Shown here piece by piece: positions 43,530 to 54,927 of a stretch of 64,000 nt of DNA. The DNA is from Serripes groenlandicus (lineage: Eukaryota; Mollusca; Bivalvia; Cardiida; Cardiidae). The notes under the pieces were generated by a model. The model worked only from the letters and a program-made list of their open reading frames with translations, had not been told where the DNA came from and ran no database searches. A program made the translations under genes and the position numbers. How positions within the stretch are numbered: position 1 is the stretch's first letter; the number at the start of each line of letters is the position of its first letter. Location: assembly GCA_031761405.1 (NCBI GenBank), contig JASEVX010000006.1, forward strand, positions 32,987,359-33,051,358, given 5' to 3'.

Positions 43530-43760
43530 TTAACCCTTTCCCACATACAACAAATCTGCAGCAGACGACTTTGAACATATTTTGTCAAAAAATAGAAAAT
43601 CTCTATAATTGAATGGATAACCGATGACTCAAAGTGGAAAGCATTGTGGCAAAAGGAGAAATTGCTCGTTTTGAGCAATTTTTTCTTTTGTCACCTTTGT
43701 TTTCAAAAAGCAGTCTGCAGCAGAGGTGTCAGAAAGCATCTATATGAGGGAAAGGGATAA
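43530..43760 (+). mobile_element. TTAA-CCC MITE, full length
   Basis: TTAACCCTTTCCCACATAC left; ATGAGGGAAAGGGATAA right. The left end is of the CACATAC and the right of the CTCATAT subfamily. Confidence 0.92.
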
Positions 43761-43870
43761 AGATGCCATGTGAAGCCTTTATTGCAGTTGACTTATCGTA
43801 TTCTCCGCTTTTCACAATGATTTCAAGGAACCAAGTTGTCTGTACCATACAGGAAAGGAATCTACTCATC

Positions 43871-43986
43871 TTAACCCTTTTCCCACATACAACAAATCAT
43901 GAGCAATTTCACCTTTGGCCACAATGTTTTCAAAAGTGGTCTGCTGCTATTGCGTCAAGATGTGTCTGCAGGTGGGGAGTGGTTAA
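43871..43986 (+). mobile_element. MITE deletion derivative (116 bp)
   Basis: The left end ACAACAAATC is fused directly to ATGAGCAATTTCACCTTTGG; the right end CAGGTGGGGAGTGGTTAA is kept. Confidence 0.85.
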
Positions 43987-44236
43987 TCAACACATCAGCA
44001 GCAAACAGCAGTCAGTGTAAGAATAGGAAAAGTGTTTTCACTTTTGTCAACGATTTTATCTCAATAATAAAAGTGATGATATATATTCACCATATACGTT
44101 ACCAAATTTATAAGCTTTTTGATAGCACATTAAATTAATTACTGGATAATTCTCATATAATTTCCATATAAGGCAAAAGTAGACTAGTTTGTCATTTTAT
44201 AATCTGCTTGCTACATGGAGTATTTGCGTAATGCAC

Positions 44237-44466
44237 TTAACCCTTTCCCTCACACAACAATTCTGCAGCAGACGACTTTGAACATATTTTGTCAAAACAT
44301 AGAAAATATCTATAATTGAATGGATAATGTATGACTAAAAGTAGAAAACATTGTGGCAAAAGGAGAAATTGCTCGCTTTGAGCAATTTCTTCTTTTGTCA
44401 CTATGTTTTCAAAAAGCCGTCTGCTGCAGTGGCGTCAGAAAGTGTCTATATGAGGGAAAGGGTTAA
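44237..44466 (+). mobile_element. TTAA-CCC MITE, full length (230 bp)
   Basis: Complete ends and arms; GCTCGCTTTGAGC hairpin. Confidence 0.95.
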
Positions 44467-44574
44467 GCTTATGAAACTGTACAATAACACCAGTTTTTAT
44501 TTCCATTTTATCCAATTACCGGAAAAGCAAATTGATGGATCTTGGGAAAAGATGCACTTCCAAGAAATCATCTA

Positions 44575-45006
44575 TTAACCCTTTCCCAAAAACAGACTGA
44601 TGCCTGACTACTTCTGAAAATATTGTGACAAAAGGAGCAAGATCTCCATTTGCCACACGTTTTTCAACTCTATTCAATCATTTTATTTTTATTTCATAGA
44701 TATTTTCCATGAATATAATTCTGTCTGAATATTTTCGAATTTGTATGCTGCAAATTTGTTGTATGTGAGGAAAGTCTAAACCCTTTCCCACTTGCAGACG
44801 CATCTTGACGCAAAAGCAGCAGACGACTTTTGAAAACATTGTGGCCAAAGGTGAAATTGCTCAAGATGAGCAACTTCACCTTTGGTCACAATGTTTACAA
44901 CTTTATTTAACAATTAAGCTACCTTTCATTGAGATTTTTCAAGTTTTATGACACCATGTTTACAAAGTCGTCTGCTGCAGATTTGTCGTATGTGGGAAAG
45001 TCCTAA
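44575..45006 (-). mobile_element. Two abutting MITE copies
   Basis: 44575-44776 (TTAACCCTTTCCCAAAAAC..GTATGTGAGGAAAG) and 44776-45006 (TAAACCCTTTCCCACTTGC..GTATGTGGGAAAGTCCTAA). The second has a well-paired TTGCTCAAGATGAGCAA hairpin. Confidence 0.83.
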
Positions 45007-45056
45007 AGAATCATCAGAAAGACTGCTAATTTTTCCTGTCACTTATATGGATCTTT

Positions 45057-45428
45057 CTAACCCTTAGATAACTGAGCATTAATTTGTCTACAATTGACAA
45101 CTGTAGAAAACACTTTGAGAAAAGGAGAAAATGCTCATGCTGTTTAACTTCTCCTTTTTGCACATTATCTTTTAGGTGATTTTGGTGATTTGTCATTGTG
45201 AGCTGGGAATCAACCCATTCCCTGATAGAACAAATCTGCAGCATACAACCTTGAAAACAATTAGCCAATAATACGGAACTTCTCTATTATGTATGAAAGA
45301 CCAATTATTAATTAAAATTGAAAACATTGTGACAAAAGGATAAATTTCTACATTTTTTGTCACAATGTTTCCAAAAGGTGTCTGCTGCAAAGACATCAGA
45401 AAGCGCCTGTATGTGGGGAAAGGTCAAT
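45057..45428. mobile_element. Two old MITE copies
   Basis: 45057-45172 is a short internal remnant. 45210-45428 has AACCCATTCCCTGATAG left and CGCCTGTATGTGGGGAAAGG right. Confidence 0.65.
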
Positions 45429-45687
45429 TTATAGAATAATGTGAAACGGTTTGGGAGAAACTGACCCAATGATTACTGACACAGTATATAGAATAACTTT
45501 CAGACAAGAAGCCGGATGCTGCAGTGACCTAATGGTTAGCATTTCTATATTTCAATTATGGGGGGAGATTTACCCATTAATGTCTCCCGATATTGGCTCC
45601 ATTTTGGACACCTCGTTGGAAATGCGCTGAAAGTTGGGGGTCAGAAGTATCTTAAGCAATCATAAAGTAACATCAATCATGCAAAAT

Positions 45688-45867
45688 TGCCCCCTTTCTG
45701 TCAAAACAACCATAAGAAACTGAAGCATTTTGACACCTCTACAGCACAGCTGAAAACATTTTGGCAAAAGGAGAAATTGCTCACCATTGGCAATTTCTCC
45801 TTTTGCCGCAATGTTTTCATATGTTGTCTGTTGCAGATGAGTCAAAATGTAACGGAGAAAATGGTTA
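45688..45867. mobile_element. Old MITE copy
   Basis: CCCCTTTCTGTC.., perfect hairpin GAAATTGCTCACCATTGGC.., CCGCAATGTTTTCATATG, AACGGAGAAAATGGTTAA. Confidence 0.65.
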
Positions 45868-45890
45868 ATGGAGAATAACATATTTTACCT

Positions 45891-46120
45891 TCAGTCTTTT
45901 ACCTCATATAGACGCTTTCTGACGCCTCTGCAGCAGACGGCTTTTTGAAAACATAGTGACAAAAGAAGAAATTGCTCAAAACGAGCAATTTCTCCTTTTG
46001 CCACAAATGTTTTCCACTTTTTGTCATAGGTTGTCCGTTCAATTATGGAGATTTTCTATGTTTTGACAAAATACGTTCAAAGTCGTCTGCTGCAGTATTG
46101 TTGTATGAGGGAAAGGGTTA
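45891..46120 (-). mobile_element. TTAA-CCC MITE, left terminus decayed
   Basis: CAGTCTTTTACCTCATATAG left; TTGTATGAGGGAAAGGGTTA right; arms and hairpin intact. Confidence 0.88.
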
Positions 46121-46622
46121 GATAATTTGAATAATTACACCAATAAACATTGTAATGAAGTTTGGTGAATATTGGGTGAGAATTGCTGCAGTCAGAGAAT
46201 GGCAAGGTGTAAGGGGCCATAATTTTATAAGTGTCTAGCTGTAGGTCAGACTTGTTCATGTAAAACAAACAAGCCCTCCTTTTCCTACTATGTTATCAAT
46301 TCTGTATCATATGTAAATGTACAATTTTGCAGATGTCATATTTTTTCATTGAAAGTGGATGAAAAAAATATATTTAAGGTAAAGGGCTGAAAACCATCAT
46401 CAGAAGAAATCACTGGTTCCTAACAAAATATTTTCCTATGTTTTATTCAATTTCGCTGCCTTGATTAAATTTATTTCTATAAGCTTAAAAGAGTCACTTG
46501 TTAGATAGGAATGATGTTATGCTCATCTATAACTGACACAAAGTATATAAACTGTGTAAAACCTAAATAAAACAAAATGTTTCAGGAAATATAGTATATG
46601 TACAAGCAAGCAGTGTTTAAAT
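46121..46622. other. No gene recognised
   Basis: AT-rich, apparently low-copy sequence without exon-like frames. Confidence 0.4.
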
Positions 46623-46849
46623 TTAACCCTTTCCCACATTAAGACACATTTTGACGTCTCTGCAGCAGACAACTTTTGAAAACATCATGACAAAAGGAGA
46701 AATTGCTCAAGACGAGCAATTTCTCCTTTTGTCACAATGTTTTCAACTTTTGTTCAGTAATTAAACCTAAATTTCTAGAGATTTTCCATATCTTTAGTAG
46801 AGGTTTTCAAAGTCGTCTGCTGGAGAATTGGTGTATGTGGGTAAGGGTG
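46623..46849 (-). mobile_element. TTAA-CCC MITE, right end decayed
   Basis: TTAACCCTTTCCCACATTAAG, perfect TTGCTCAAGACGAGCAA hairpin, GTGTATGTGGGTAAGGGTGG. Confidence 0.85.
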
Positions 46850-46993
46850 GTCAGGGTAAAAGATACATTGTGTTTAGGGATATGACAAGAAAATCATAGA
46901 CTTTGTATGACTGTTGTATATATATGACCTCTTGTCACATTACTGTCTGATATACAACAAAGGGATAATTCATTCCCAACACAATGATTACGA

Positions 46994-47607
46994 TGGATGA
47001 TAGGGAAGTTGGAATCAGAGGACTAGAAATAAACCTTTCCCTCATATAGATGCTTATTGACGCCTCTGCAGCAGACAGATTTTTGAAAACATAGTGACAA
47101 AAGAAGAAATTGCACAAAACTTGCAATTTCTCCTTTTGCCACAATGTTTTCAACTTTTTTTCATAGGTTGGATGATAGGGAAGTTGGAATCAGAGGACTA
47201 GAAATAACCCTTTCCCTCATATAGACACTTTCTGACGCCTCTGCAGCAGACGGCTTTTTGAAAACAGTGACAAAAGAAGAAATTGCACAAAACGTGCAAT
47301 TTCTCCTTTTGCCACAATGTTTTCAACTTTTTGTCATAGGTTGGATGATAGGGAAGTTGGAATCAGAGGACTAGAAATAACCCTTTCCCTCATATAGACG
47401 CTTTCTGACGCCTCTGCAGCAGACGGCTTTTTGAAAACATAGTGACAAAAGAAGAAATTGCACAAAACGTGCAATTTCTCCTTTTGCCACAATGTTTTCC
47501 ACTTTTTGTCATAGGTTATCCATTCAATTATGGAGATTTTCTATGTTTTGACAAAATATGTTCAAAGTCGTCTGCTGCAGAATTGTCGTATGAGGGAAAG
47601 GGATAAG
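46994..47607 (-). mobile_element. MITE left half plus host flank, tandemly triplicated
   Basis: Units start TGGATGATAGGGAAGTTGG at 46994, 47169 and 47342 (175 and 173 bp). Each holds about 40 bp of flank and the MITE from its left end to the hairpin. Only the last continues to the true right end (47607, GGGAAAGGGATAA). Confidence 0.92.
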
Positions 47608-47767
47608 GAGGAATGAACTGAGTCTTTTCCCATCCATATCTCCCTTATGACTCCACTCAAACCTAAGTTGTGGGTATCAGAGGACTAGATAAGGAGGAGT
47701 GAACTGGTCTTTTCCCATCCATATCTATCTTATGACTCCACTAAAACCTATGTTCTGGGTACTGCAT
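47608..47767. mobile_element. Family C fragments, doubled
   Basis: AAGGAGGA.TGAACTG.GTCTTTTCCCATCCATATC occurs twice (about 47606 and 47691). CAGAGGACTAGATAAGG lies at the second left end. Confidence 0.65.
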
Positions 47768-47980
47768 GAGGCCCTTCCTGACATCTCTACAGCAGCCAAA
47801 TTTTGAAACAATTGTGAAAAATGGATAAATTGCCCATGCTGAGCAATTTTCTCCATTTGCCACATTGTTTTCAACTCTTTTAAATAATTATACCTTCATT
47901 CAAATGGATTTTTCACATGTTTGTTGGTATGTTTTTAAAGTCGTCTGCTGCAGATGTGTTGTATGTTTGAAAGGGTTTAT
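47768..47980 (-). mobile_element. Old MITE copy
   Basis: CTGCATGAGGCCCTTCCTGAC left; hairpin TTGCCCATGCTGAGCAA; GTCGTCTGCTGCAGATGTG right. Confidence 0.65.
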
Positions 47981-48353
47981 TTGGTTCGACTATTATACTA
48001 TTATAAAGTTTTGACTCCAAGCTGGAAACATTTGTGCGAAAAAGGGCAATTCTCATATAATTATAATGTATTGAGAAATGTTCCTAATGTAATTGAACAT
48101 CAACTGTTGCAATGTAGCCACTTGCAACAATTTTCAGACTGATGGTTATTGAAAATATCCATGCTTTAAATTGTTTGGTGCTATTCTAGTGAGATCTTTG
48201 TTGGTGTAAATATCATCACTTTTATTTTAATCAATTAAGTTGTTACTATGTTTCAGACAACTACTACAGAAGTATATTCAATAATAATTATATTAATTAT
48301 ATTATAAATAATAAATATTCCTTCTTTTCCCAATGTGAAAAATGCCAATAAAT
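47981..48353. other. No gene recognised
   Basis: AT-rich sequence with a TATA/ATTA-rich patch at 48280-48320. Confidence 0.4.
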
Positions 48354-49806
48354 AACAAGAGCTATCCGTAAGACATAGCGCTCTACTATTCCATGGCTTA
48401 ACCAGAACTTTTAATCCAAACTAGAAATATCACTGAAGGTGATAAATACCCCCAAAACAGCACCTTGACTCAAAATATGGCTTCCGACTGACCAACAAAA
48501 GGGCCATAACTCTGTAAAGTAACATGCAATTGTAAAATCTTTATGATATGCACATCTCCTCTTGGTATAGAAGCTTCATGTAAAATGTTATTGAATTCCA
48601 CCCAGTGGTTTGTAAGAAATAGGCCGGACAAAATATGGCTTCGGACAAAATATGACCAACAACTTAATAAGTAAAAGGGCCATAACTCTGTAAAATAACA
48701 TGCAATTGTAAGACCTTTAGGATATGCACATCTCCTCTTGGTATAGAAGCTTCATGTAACATTTTATTGAATTCCACCCAGTGGTTTGTAGAAATAGGCT
48801 GGACAAAATATGACCAACAACTTAATAAGTAAAAGGGCCATAACTCTGTAAAATATCATGCAATTGTAACCCCTTTAGGATATGCACATCTCCTCTTGGT
48901 ATAGAAGCTTCATGTAAATTTTTATTGAATTCTACCCAGTGGTTTGTAAGAAATAGGCCGGACAAAATATGGCTTCCGACCGACCGACCAACCAACCAAC
49001 CGACCGACCGACCAACCAACCGACCGACCGACACAGTGACTCCTATATACCCCCCCAAAACTTTGTTTTTTGGGGGTATAATAATAAAGGGCCATTATTT
49101 GCATTATATGCAAGATATAGTTATCTTACTTGATTATTTATAAAGGTGTGATGATGGGGAAGGGTGTATGAAGTTTCAATGCATGCAATGCATCAAGTAG
49201 TAACTGAGATATGGTCTCTTAATGTAGTTGCAAGCAAAACTTTAACCAGAAATTCTAAGTTAAAAAAACAGGGTCATAACTTGCATTACATACAGGATAG
49301 AGTTATCTAACTTGATTATTTATATAGGTGTTATAGTTTGGAAGACTTAATAAAAATTCAATGCAATGCATCGAGTAGTTACTGAGATATGGATTCTTAA
49401 TGTAGCTTTAACAAGAATTTCCAAGTCATAATTTGCATTAAATGCAGGAAAGAGTTATCTCACTCAATTATTTACATTGGTGTGATGGATGGGAAAGGTT
49501 GTATAAAGTTTCAGTGCAATGCATCAAGTAGTTACTATGATATGGACTCTTAATGTAGTTGCACGCACAACTTTAACCAGATTTTCTAAGTAAAAAAGGG
49601 CCATAATTTGCATTAAATGCAGGATAAGAGTTATCTTACTTAATAAATTACATAGCTGTGATGGTTGGAAAGCCTTGTAGAAAGTTACAATTCAATACAT
49701 CAGGTAATAAGTGAGCTATGGTGTAATAATATATGTACTTGCATGCAAAACCTTAACCAAGGTGTGACACCGATAACGACACCTGTGTGAGTAGAATAGC
49801 CGAGCT
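48354..49806 (+). mobile_element. H9: pearl/HINE-like element carrying a B element
   Basis: AACAAGAGCTAT-CCGTAAGAC-ATAGC hairpin and GCTCTACTATTC; 3' GAATAGCCGAGCT. The body is about four ~175-bp units of the H4/H8 type. B6 is inserted near the first unit. Confidence 0.82.
48420..49081 (+). mobile_element. B6: B-family element with triplicated body
   Basis: ACTAGAAATATCACTGAAGG, AATACCCCC. Three ~178-bp body units (GGGCCATAACTCTGTAAA at 48500, 48677 and 48835). A CGAC/CAAC microsatellite at 48979-49033, then CCCCCC..GGGGGTATA hairpin end. Confidence 0.87.
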
Positions 49807-49933
49807 AAGAATTATCATTGAATAGAGTTGAAAACACTGTTATAAAAGAGCAATTTCTCCTTTTGCCACAATGTTTTCAAAAGTTATCTGCTGCAGAGGC
49901 ATCAGAAAGCGTCTTCATGCTGTAAAGGGTTAA
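49807..49933 (+). mobile_element. MITE right half
   Basis: TTGAATAGAGTTGAAAACACT.., CCACAATGTTTTCAAAAGTT, CTGTAAAGGGTTAA. No left half is recognised beyond H9. Confidence 0.7.
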
Positions 49934-50060
49934 AACCAATATTCGGATCACAGAAGACCATAGGCATTGTCAAAAATGTGTAATAGGATTTAATACAGTA
50001 GATTTCTTCGTTGCAAAGGCGTGTTTTGTCAATAAATCTTGTGCATTGAAGGTTTGCAAA

Positions 50061-50513
50061 TTAACCCTTTCCCTCATACGATAATTCTGCAGCAGACGAC
50101 TTTGAACGTATTTTGTCAAAACATAGAAAATCTCCATAGTTGAATGGATAAACCTATGACAAAAAGTGGAAAACATTGTGACAAAACGTGCAATTTCTTC
50201 TTTTTTCACTATGTTTTCAAAAAGCTGTCTGCTGCAGAGGCATCAGAAAGCGTCTATATGATGGTAAGGGTTAAAAGAGAATAATATATTCAACTAATAG
50301 TTGGTATTCATCTCTTTCCCTCATGAACATGCATTTTGATATTTCTGTAACAGACAAGTGAGACAACTTTTGGAAATATCAGGGCAAATTACTTCCTTGG
50401 TTTTGCCAAAGTATTTTCAACTTTATTTCATTAATCAAAATTTCATTGATTTACCACATTTTTGCGTAAAACATTTTCGTCTGCTGCAGATTTGTCGTGT
50501 ATGTGAAAGGGCT
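50061..50513. mobile_element. Two MITE copies
   Basis: 50061-50274 (+) has complete ends (TTAACCCTTTCCCTCATACG..AAGGGTTAA) with part of the hairpin stem deleted. 50311-50513 (-) is older (CTCTTTCCCTCATGAAC..GTATGTGAAAGGGCTA). Confidence 0.78.
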
Positions 50514-50682
50514 AGGGGTTTGCAAATAAATATATTTTGCTATAATCAGAATTGCGATTAATTAAATCTACTGTACTGTTAAATTATTTTTGTTTCCATT
50601 GTTGTTATATTTGTTAAGTGTTTGTAAATATTCTGGAGTCTATGAAATAAAACTTGAACTTATCATTGTCTGATTTGTATTA

Positions 50683-50815
50683 TTGATTGATTGATTGGGG
50701 TTTAATGCCATTTTAAACAATTTTAAAGTTATATCACGTCAACCAGTTTAACAAATCCATGTGTTTCATGTCTTACTCACACCTTTCTTTCCAAGGATCT
50801 TGTAATTGCTTTTCA
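50683..50815 (-). mobile_element. SINE fragment, tail half
   Basis: TTGATTGATTGATTGGGGTTT then ATGCC, TATATCACGTCAACCAG. The tRNA head is absent. Confidence 0.7.
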
Positions 50816-50817
50816 AA

Positions 50818-51042
50818 TTAACCCTTTCCCTCATATAGACGATTTCTGACGTCCCTACAGCAGACGGCTTTTTGAAAACTTAGTGACAAAAGAAGAAATT
50901 CCTCAAAACGAGCAATTTCTCCTTTTGCCACTAATTGTTTTCCACTTTTAATCATCCAATTATATAAATAGAGATTTTCTATTTTTTTATGAAATATGCT
51001 CAGTCGTCTGCTGCAGATTTGCTGTATGTGGGAAAGGGTTAA
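50818..51042 (-). mobile_element. TTAA-CCC MITE, full length
   Basis: TTAACCCTTTCCCTCATATAG left; GTATGTGGGAAAGGGTTAA right. Confidence 0.92.
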
Positions 51043-51254
51043 TGGTTAACCCATTAGTGGCAGACAAATAACGCTTTTGTAAAACATCGGAGAGAATGTT
51101 GGCCAAGCTAGGGCTTCAACTGACAATCTCGGAATTTATTGTTGAATATATTTCAATCATTTATCCAACAGTTATTCCTAAACCTTTTGACGTATAGAAA
51201 TCTTTTGACCTTTCTACATAAACAATCCTTTTTGGAACGAGGAAAAAGTGCTAT

Positions 51255-51808
51255 ATAAGAAGTCCATGATGGTTCCGTATTGGTCACCTGATTAAATAGA
51301 ACTTCAATAGTTTTCAAAGTTTTTACTCTTGATATATAAGTAAAATGAGCCACAAACCCTTGCGGCCATGTTTATCAACAAAATTGCAATAATTTGAACA
51401 ATCTTTGTAGAGAGTCACCCAAGGTGAAATTGTGACAAATTATTTTCAAATCAGGCAAGTACTTTTGGTTTTCACTGTATACACATAATTATAAGTGATA
51501 TGAAAGGAGTAATTTGGCACAATTATATAATGTTCCTTGGGTGACCCTCTACCAAGAGGGTATTTATGAAGTAATACAGCAAACTTATCAGTCTTCTGCT
51601 GGAGATTTGTTGTATTTGTGGAAAGCATGACAGCAAACTTATCAAAGTCTACTGCTGGAGATTTGTTGTACATGCTTGTGGAAAAGTATGACAGCGAACT
51701 TTACAGCATTGATCGTATAGCACAATCTGTCTGCCACAGGAATATTAGAAAAAGCATGAAAGATAAGATCAGGAAACTGAACCCTCAAAACAATTTGCTA
51801 AAGTCAGC
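51255..51808 (+). mobile_element. Decayed H-type fragment and duplicated MITE end
   Basis: 51255-51475 resembles H5 (AAGTCCATGATGG..GGTCACCTGATT, GCGGCCATGTTT). At 51580-51700, CAGCAAACTTATCA..CTGCTGGAGATTTGTTGTA occurs twice, the MITE right-arm type. No coding evidence. Confidence 0.45.
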
Positions 51809-51864
51809 TTAACCCATTCCCACATACAACAAATCTGCAGCAAACAACTTTGAAAACAGATACA

Positions 51865-52671
51865 ACTAGAACTATCACTAAAGGTGATTAATACCCCCGC
51901 CCCAACCCCTGACACATATTATATCTCACAGTATTATCTTTGACTCAGACAATTTGAATATCAGTATCAAAAAGAAATACTAAGATGATATATATAAAAA
52001 AAAATCCTATTTCAAGGTCAGAGGTGAAGGTCACAGGGACATGAAATTTGCATCTTGCACATCTACTACTCCTGATTAACATTATCGCCAAGTATGAAGA
52101 AAATCAGGTTGAAACTGAAGGAGGAGTACAAGAGATTAGATTTTAACAAAAACAATTCCTATTTCAAGGTCAGAGGTGAAGGTCACAGGGACATGAAATT
52201 GGCGTCTTTTGCACATCTACTACCCCTGATTAACATTTATGCCAAGTATGAAGTAAATCAGGTTGAAACTGAAGGAGGAGTACAAGAGATTAGATTTTAA
52301 CAAAAAAAAATCCTATTTCAAGGTCAGAGGTCAATGTCACAGGGACATGAAATTTGCGTGTTGCACATATACTACTCCTGATTAACATTTATGCCAAGTA
52401 TGAAGTAAATCAGGTTGAAGCTGAAGGAGGAGTACAACAGATTAGATTTTAACAAAAAAAAAAATCATATTTCAAGGTCAGAGGTCAAGGTGAAGGTCAC
52501 AGGGACATGAAATTTGCGTCTTGCACATCTACTACTCCTGATTAACATTTATGCCAAGTATCAAGTAAATCAGGTAGAAACTGAAGGAGGAGTACAACGG
52601 AACAGATTTTGCGGACAGACCGACAGGCTGATTCCAGTATACCCCCTTCAAATTACGTTTGCGGGGGTATA
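51865..52671 (+). mobile_element. B7: B-family element with four 155-bp units
   Basis: ACTAGAACTATCACTAAAGG, AATACCCCC; end TATACCCCC..GGGGGTATA. Between them about four units carry AAGGTCAGAGGTCAAGGTCA-like sequence and CATCTACTACTCCTGATTAAC. Confidence 0.87.
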
Positions 52672-52693
52672 AAAAGCCGAAATATCTCCATAA

Positions 52694-52975
52694 ACTAGAA
52701 ATATGACTGAAGGTGATGAATACCCCCAGCTGGTGTCTGACAATATACAAATGTATGAGAAATTCAAGGGGCCATAACTCATTTAAAAATAATTCCAGTG
52801 CAACACGCCGACAATATGCACAACTAGGCTTGGTATCAATCATTCTTGTGAAGTTATATTGAATTCTGACCAAGGGTTGCTGAGAAATAGTGTTCACAAG
52901 AAATGTCCACAGACCAACCGACCGACAAGCGTAACTCCTATATAGCCCCCATATACTAAATATCTGGGGGTATAA
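52694..52975 (+). mobile_element. B8: B-family element
   Basis: ACTAGAAATATGACTGAAGG, GATGAATACCCCC; CGACCGACAAGCGTAACTCC, then GCCCCC..GGGGGTATA hairpin end. ATAAA lies on both sides, but those bases overlap the element end. Confidence 0.83.
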
Positions 52976-53128
52976 AAATAGTTTAATTGTTAAATAAAGG
53001 TGAAAACATTGTGACAAAAGGAGAAATTGCTCATCATGAGCAATTTCACCTTTGGGCACAATGTTTCAAAAGTCATCTGCTGCAGAGGCATCAGAAAGCG
53101 TCTGTACGAAGGGTTAAACGAAGTCTGT

Positions 53129-53259
53129 TTTTTGATTGATTGGGGTTTAACGCCGTTTTTAACAATTTCTCAGTCATATCACGGCGGCCAGTTCACCTAC
53201 TCATGTGTTTCCTGGTTTTCTCACACCAGTATTCCACACAACAATCTTCCCAAGCAACT
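53129..53259 (-). mobile_element. 5'-truncated SINE with target duplication
   Basis: TTGATTGATTGGGGTTTAACG to TCTTCCCAAGCAACT; the tRNA head is missing. Flanks AAACGAAGTCTGT (53116-53128) and AAACCAAGTCTGT (53260-53272) differ at one base. Confidence 0.87.
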
Positions 53260-53354
53260 AAACCAAGTCTGTATGAGAGTGATGATGGTAGATAATCGGC
53301 AGAAGGTCCCTAAACGTTTATCAATGACTAAAAAAGATCAGATAATTGTTTTGT

Positions 53355-54420
53355 TTAACCCTTTTCCACATGCAGACAATTTGTTAAAACATTGAGACAA
53401 AAGAAACAAGAGGCCCATGCGGGCCTATGCTCTACTGGAATGATTCTTTGGTCATTTTCAATCCAGAGCATGTATGTATGGGCAACAAAGGAATTTTGAC
53501 AATTTCAAGGGTCGTAATCCAGTCATGCATAGGCAGATCTGGCTGGTTTTCGAAAGGAACCGAGCTTTCATCAATATTTAACTACCATCTCAGTTGGGTG
53601 AAGATCGGATAGTAAATGGAGGCTCTATTGTGTTCACAAGCTGTATTATAGCAATTTTGACAATTTCAAGGACTGTAATCCACTCATGCATTATACAGAT
53701 CTGGCTGGTTTTCGGAAGGAACCGAGATTTCATCAATATTTAACTACCATCTGAGTTTGGTGAAGATCAGATAGTAAATGGAGGCTATATTGTGTTCACA
53801 AGCTGTATTATAGAAATTTTGACAATTTCAAGGGCCATAATCCAGTCTTGCATGGACCGATCTGACTGGTTTTCAAAAGGAATCGAGCTCTCATCAATAT
53901 TAAACTACTATATAAGTTTGGTGAAGATCGGAGAGTAAATGGAGGCTCTATTGTGTTCACAAGCTGTATTATAGCAATTTTGACAATTTCAAGGGACATA
54001 ATCCAGTAATGCATGGCCGGATCTGGCTGGTTTTTCGAAAGGAACCGAGCTCTCATCAATATTTAACTACTATCTAACTTTGTAGTAAATGGAGCCTCTA
54101 TTGTGTTCACAAGCTCTATTATAGCAATTTTAACAATTTCAAAGGCCATAATCCAGTCTTGCATGGGCGGATCTGGTTTTCGAAAGGAACCAAGCTCTCA
54201 TGAATATCTAACTACTGTATAAGTTTGATTAAGAAACAATCAAAACTGAAGACTTAATCACGTTCACAAGCAATTGTTTAAGGACGCACAGACGACGGAC
54301 ACCACGCCACGGCATAAGCTCTTTTGGCCAGTAGAGCTAAAAACCGTTGATAGTTTCTCCTTTTGCCACAGATTTTCATACTTTTGCCGCAGATTAGTTA
54401 TATATGGAACAGAGGGATAA
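53355..54420 (-). mobile_element. Old MITE carrying H10
   Basis: Left TTAACCCTTTTCCACATGC.. to GAGACAAAAG (53404); right resumes AGTTTCTCCTTTTGCCACAG and ends AACAGAGGGATAA. Confidence 0.7.
53405..54338 (+). mobile_element. H10: pearl/HINE-like element inside a MITE
   Basis: 934 bp. AACAAGAGGCCC-ATGC-GGGCC hairpin, GCTCTACTGG; 3' GACGACGGACACC, TTTTGGCCAGTAGAGCT then AAAAA. Five ~160-bp units (TTTTGACAATTTCAAGG at 53496, 53657, 53819, 53980, 54130). Confidence 0.9.
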
Positions 54421-54438
54421 CCCTTTCCCACAGAGGCT

Positions 54439-54530
54439 TTTACAAGAGGACCATGAGGCCTGAGATCACTCACCTGAGAAAGTGCTCTTAAAGACTAAAG
54501 TTTAAATTTCTAGATCAATAATTACAAGAC
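54439..54530 (+). mobile_element. H-type 5' end fragment
   Basis: ACAAGAGGACCATGAGGCC and CACTCACCTGAG; only the first ~90 bp. MITE-like sequence follows at 54530-54665. Confidence 0.6.
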
Positions 54531-54699
54531 AAAAATTGCTTACCTACTGCAGACGACTTTCAACTCTATTGATCAATTTCTTTTAAAAAATTATAAGAAG
54601 GTCTTCCATCTTTTTGCAGATGTCTTCAAAGAAGTCTGTTCCAGATTTGTATGTGGAAAGGGTCGAACGATGTTAATCAATGAAACTCCATTTTTTCCC

Positions 54700-54927
54700 T
54701 TAACCCTTTCCCCCATATAGATGCTTTCTGACGCCTCTGCAGCAGACGGCTTTTTGAAAACAGTGACAAAAGAAGAAATTTATCAAAATGAGCAATTTCT
54801 CCTTTTGCCACAATGTTTTCCACTTATAGTCATGGGTTATCCATTTAATTAAAGAGATTTTCTATATTTTGACAAAATATGTTCAAAGTCGTCTGCTGCA
54901 GAATTGTCGTATGAGGGAAAGGGTTAA
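54700..54927 (-). mobile_element. TTAA-CCC MITE, full length
   Basis: TTAACCCTTTCCCCCATATAG left; CGTATGAGGGAAAGGGTTAA right. Confidence 0.94.

Larger units (their letters stand above)
51809..53117 (+). mobile_element. MITE interrupted by two B elements
   Basis: MITE pieces lie at 51809-51864 (TTAACCCATTCCCACATAC), about 52672-52693 (AATATCTCCATAA) and 52976-53117 (TTTAATTGTTAAATAAAG.. to GAAGGGTTAA). The left and right subfamily features agree. Confidence 0.8.

Noticed and set aside
45520..45560. Plus-strand SINE head (GTGACCTAATGGTTAGC)
   Set aside because: Only an A-box-like stretch; no B box, body or tail follows.
52532..53059. 175-codon minus-strand frame, the second longest here, as a gene
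   Set aside because: It crosses the end of B7, all of B8 and part of a MITE, so it is a chance frame.
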